From positions 54,941,823 through 55,005,822 of the forward strand of contig OZ012685.1 of the NCBI GenBank assembly GCA_963942565.1: DNA of 64,000 nucleotides, in the 5' to 3' direction. The position numbers were made by a program, and so were the translations under genes. Below are positions 61,691 to 64,000 of this stretch, one piece after another. The notes beneath the pieces are model-generated. The model was not told the DNA's origin and did no database searches. It worked only from the letters and a program-made list of their open reading frames with translations. The DNA is from Maea johnstoni (Eukaryota; Annelida; Polychaeta; Spionida; Magelonidae). The first letter of the stretch is position 1, and every line of letters begins with the position of its first letter.

Positions 61691-63340
61691 ACATGAGAAA
61701 TTACCCATCATGCCTTTCAGCTTAAGTTACCATGACCACCATAGAGCAGCAATCATGGAACTGGGCCACAAGTGCAATGTGATGGACATACATAGCAGGG
61801 ATGTTGAAAATGATAGAAGACAATATTATCCGAGTTACCCCTGTGACTGTTTGTTGGCACAAAAACAGGATATATTTTTGTTATTCTTTCATACTCTGAT
61901 GCCATTGATTCGTCAAGCAGAATTTCAGTTGCAAGTGAAAGAGTTTGTGCATAACCTACACCTTCCCCTACTACAAATGCCTGGATTTGCTTTAAAGCTG
62001 CTGAACTCTTCTGGAGCCTCATAATAAAAGACCGTTTGCAAAAGCGTGTCTCCTTGCTGATTAACTGGTCAAACCTTTTATTCAAAGAGATAACCGCCAA
62101 GTTTGATATATTTTATAGTTTCCAACTTATGACTCGGTGACTCTCATTCATGAGACTATTCCTATTTTAATCTGCTAACAAAGTTGTGTTTTGTTTGTGT
62201 CACTCATTAAGGTGGCCTTCGTGCCATGTTGAACTGTGATGGTGGTGCCCTGGAGTTGTATTAGTTAGAATAACACGCACAGTGAACCAAGAGATGAAGA
62301 ATTGCATGTTTATGTTCATCATTTTTCTGGGGATGAGAGTACAATATGATTACAACAATAATTCACAATTTTGCTCCATATATATATTTATATATGTATC
62401 AAAGCTGCATTGCCTAGTACATGGTGTGTCAGAAGTTTCTTATAATACCAGGCTGTCAAGCTTAGGCTCTACCACATAGCATCACACCTACTCGAAGCTA
62501 GGATGTCCAACCAATGTGCTTTGCCCATGTAGATGATGACGACCTGTGAAACTACTCTCTGGCATCAAGATTGTAATCCAAATAATATTATTGTAATCGG
62601 GGGTTAGGCCTATTGCCTACTGCAAAGAACTCCATTTAAAGAGACCCTTTTTCTAGGTTTCAAAGACTGGTGTTATATGTTGAAATGTGCAATCAATGAT
62701 ACGATTGTGATTTTTAAAAAAGATTTTTTGAAATGACTTCAAGATCATGTAAAATAAATTTTAAGGGGATGCTATTGTTCATTATACCTGGTGGGAACAC
62801 TTGTTTATTTCGTGTTACAGCGATGACAACTGAATTTACTGTCCATATTTGTAGGTGTCAACTGTTGGAGAAGAGTGTCTTATTACCAGAGTGGACTACT
62901 AATAGCTGACTGCTCTTGCCAAATATATTCTTTATTACCACTTTGAATCATATTCTTTCTACATTGAGGCCCCATACAATTTAGTGATTGTCTTTTTGAG
63001 CCCATCACCAATGTCATGAATATTTTTGCATGTATTTTTATCAGTTCAAATAGTTGCTTCCATGAAGGCCCTCAGTACCTTTCTAATGACTCTCATTCTC
63101 TGATATGTCTACTTCTTCACTTTCCCAGTCTGCAACTTTATGTTGCAATGGGGAGGAATTAGCGAAGTCCTAGTGCCCAAAGCTTGAGTGTGGTAGCTAT
63201 CTTGCCCCAGCCATGGCAGATGTGTTGACTAGTCGGTGGTGGAGTTAAAAGGGTAGAGCGGGACCTGTCAGCATTGGTTGTCCACCCTGTGTTATTATAT
63301 TATGTGGCAGACAAATAAAGATGAATGGTAAGAATATCAA
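61691..63340 (+). other. 4E-BP 3' UTR (extent uncertain)
   Basis: AATAAA signals at 62023-62028, 62753-62758 and 63314-63319 could end the transcript. No other gene is seen in this stretch. Confidence 0.5.
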
Positions 63341-64000
63341 CTTTGACATGAATTGCGTTGCTTGATGCTGGTGAAGATGGGTATGTGCAAGACCTTGGGA
63401 TTGCACTTCACACATATCTATTTTATGTTGTCAGTGTATGCACCAAGACAAAAGCTGGCAGGAACTATAACTCAGGATGATACAGTTGACAATAAACAGA
63501 TAGAAAAGTTGAATATCTTGAATTTATTACAGAAGGTTGTGTTGAATTCCATGCAAAAGTGGTCATGTACACTAGCATTACATCCACATTTAATGTCCTT
63601 ATTAATTTGAACCAGATTGCATGAATGAATTTTGTACATTATTAATTTCAATTGCAATTCACAGAAAGTGCCCCCATTACATGCACTGCCACAGTGCACT
63701 GAAGATAGCTTGCTACTAAGTAGCACTCGGTGCAATTTTGTTAATTCCATTTTACTTTCGAAGGATTTGTCAGCTTCGCTCTACCTTCATTTCATTTTCA
63801 AATTAAGGTCCTCAATAGTAACTGTAGGCAGTAATGCAAATGTGGCACAGGGTAATGTCTATACTTGCATCATGAGCTTCTCTGAGATGATATACATGTA
63901 TAAGCAGTTCATGATCTCGGCAAGTATTTGCTCATTAACCCTTAGACAGGACACGGACCCACCCAGGGCAGAAAACTTGAAGCTAAACACTAACCAGAAG
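63341..64000. other. downstream flank
   Basis: No gene seen. TTAACCCTTAGACAGG at 63935 looks like the left end of another TTAA-type MITE cut by the window edge. Confidence 0.4.

Noticed and set aside
61605-62024. 139-residue frame over 4E-BP exon 3
   Set aside because: It is in a different frame from FEMDI and covers the 3' UTR; no family resemblance.

Overview
This is eukaryotic, animal DNA. It holds three intron-containing host genes with clear vertebrate counterparts, plus a dense load of LINEs, SINEs and short inverted-repeat DNA transposons (MITEs). Vertebrate-like protein sequence, compact coding exons, tRNA-derived SINEs and many TTAA-flanked MITEs suggest an invertebrate deuterostome, most likely a cephalochordate (amphioxus). 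That species guess is inference, not proof.

Layout. 1-4062 (minus) is a LINE of the L1 group with an open ORF1 and an ORF2 that stays open for 980 codons to the window edge. 5.9-11.6 kb is a repeat block: SINE pieces, a 1.21-kb tandem duplication carrying a nested LINE tail, and perfect hairpins. 12.6-35.2 kb (plus) is a nine-exon orthologue of CCDC6. 35.2-44.3 kb is intergenic, with MITEs, a SINE, an intact-looking hAT-type MITE and a perfect 53-nt palindrome. 44.3-53.1 kb (minus) is a seven-exon orthologue of TAB1, the PP2C-fold activator of the kinase TAK1; it converges on CCDC6. 53.1-58.7 kb separates TAB1 from a divergent 4E-BP gene (58.75-61.69 kb, plus) and holds a long TA tract, a LINE fragment and an AT-rich degenerate repeat. 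The rest is 4E-BP 3' UTR and flank.

CCDC6, TAB1 and 4E-BP do not form a pathway; each is a regulator of signalling or translation, and I see no evidence that they act together. All exon models keep frame through every junction: CCDC6 451 aa, TAB1 584 aa, 4E-BP 118 aa.

Most notable: exon borders in CCDC6 and TAB1 have repeatedly been copied in tandem together with their splice sites. The extreme case is an 11-unit, 91-bp array at the CCDC6 exon 6 donor. Each unit holds a 46-bp mini-intron with GT...AG ends and a 45-bp, frame-preserving mini-exon, so the array could in principle encode a variable number of extra 15-residue blocks. A 77-bp array does the same to the TAB1 exon 6 acceptor, and older duplicates sit at four or more further exon edges. 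TAB1 also keeps more PP2C-type active-site residues than human TAB1.
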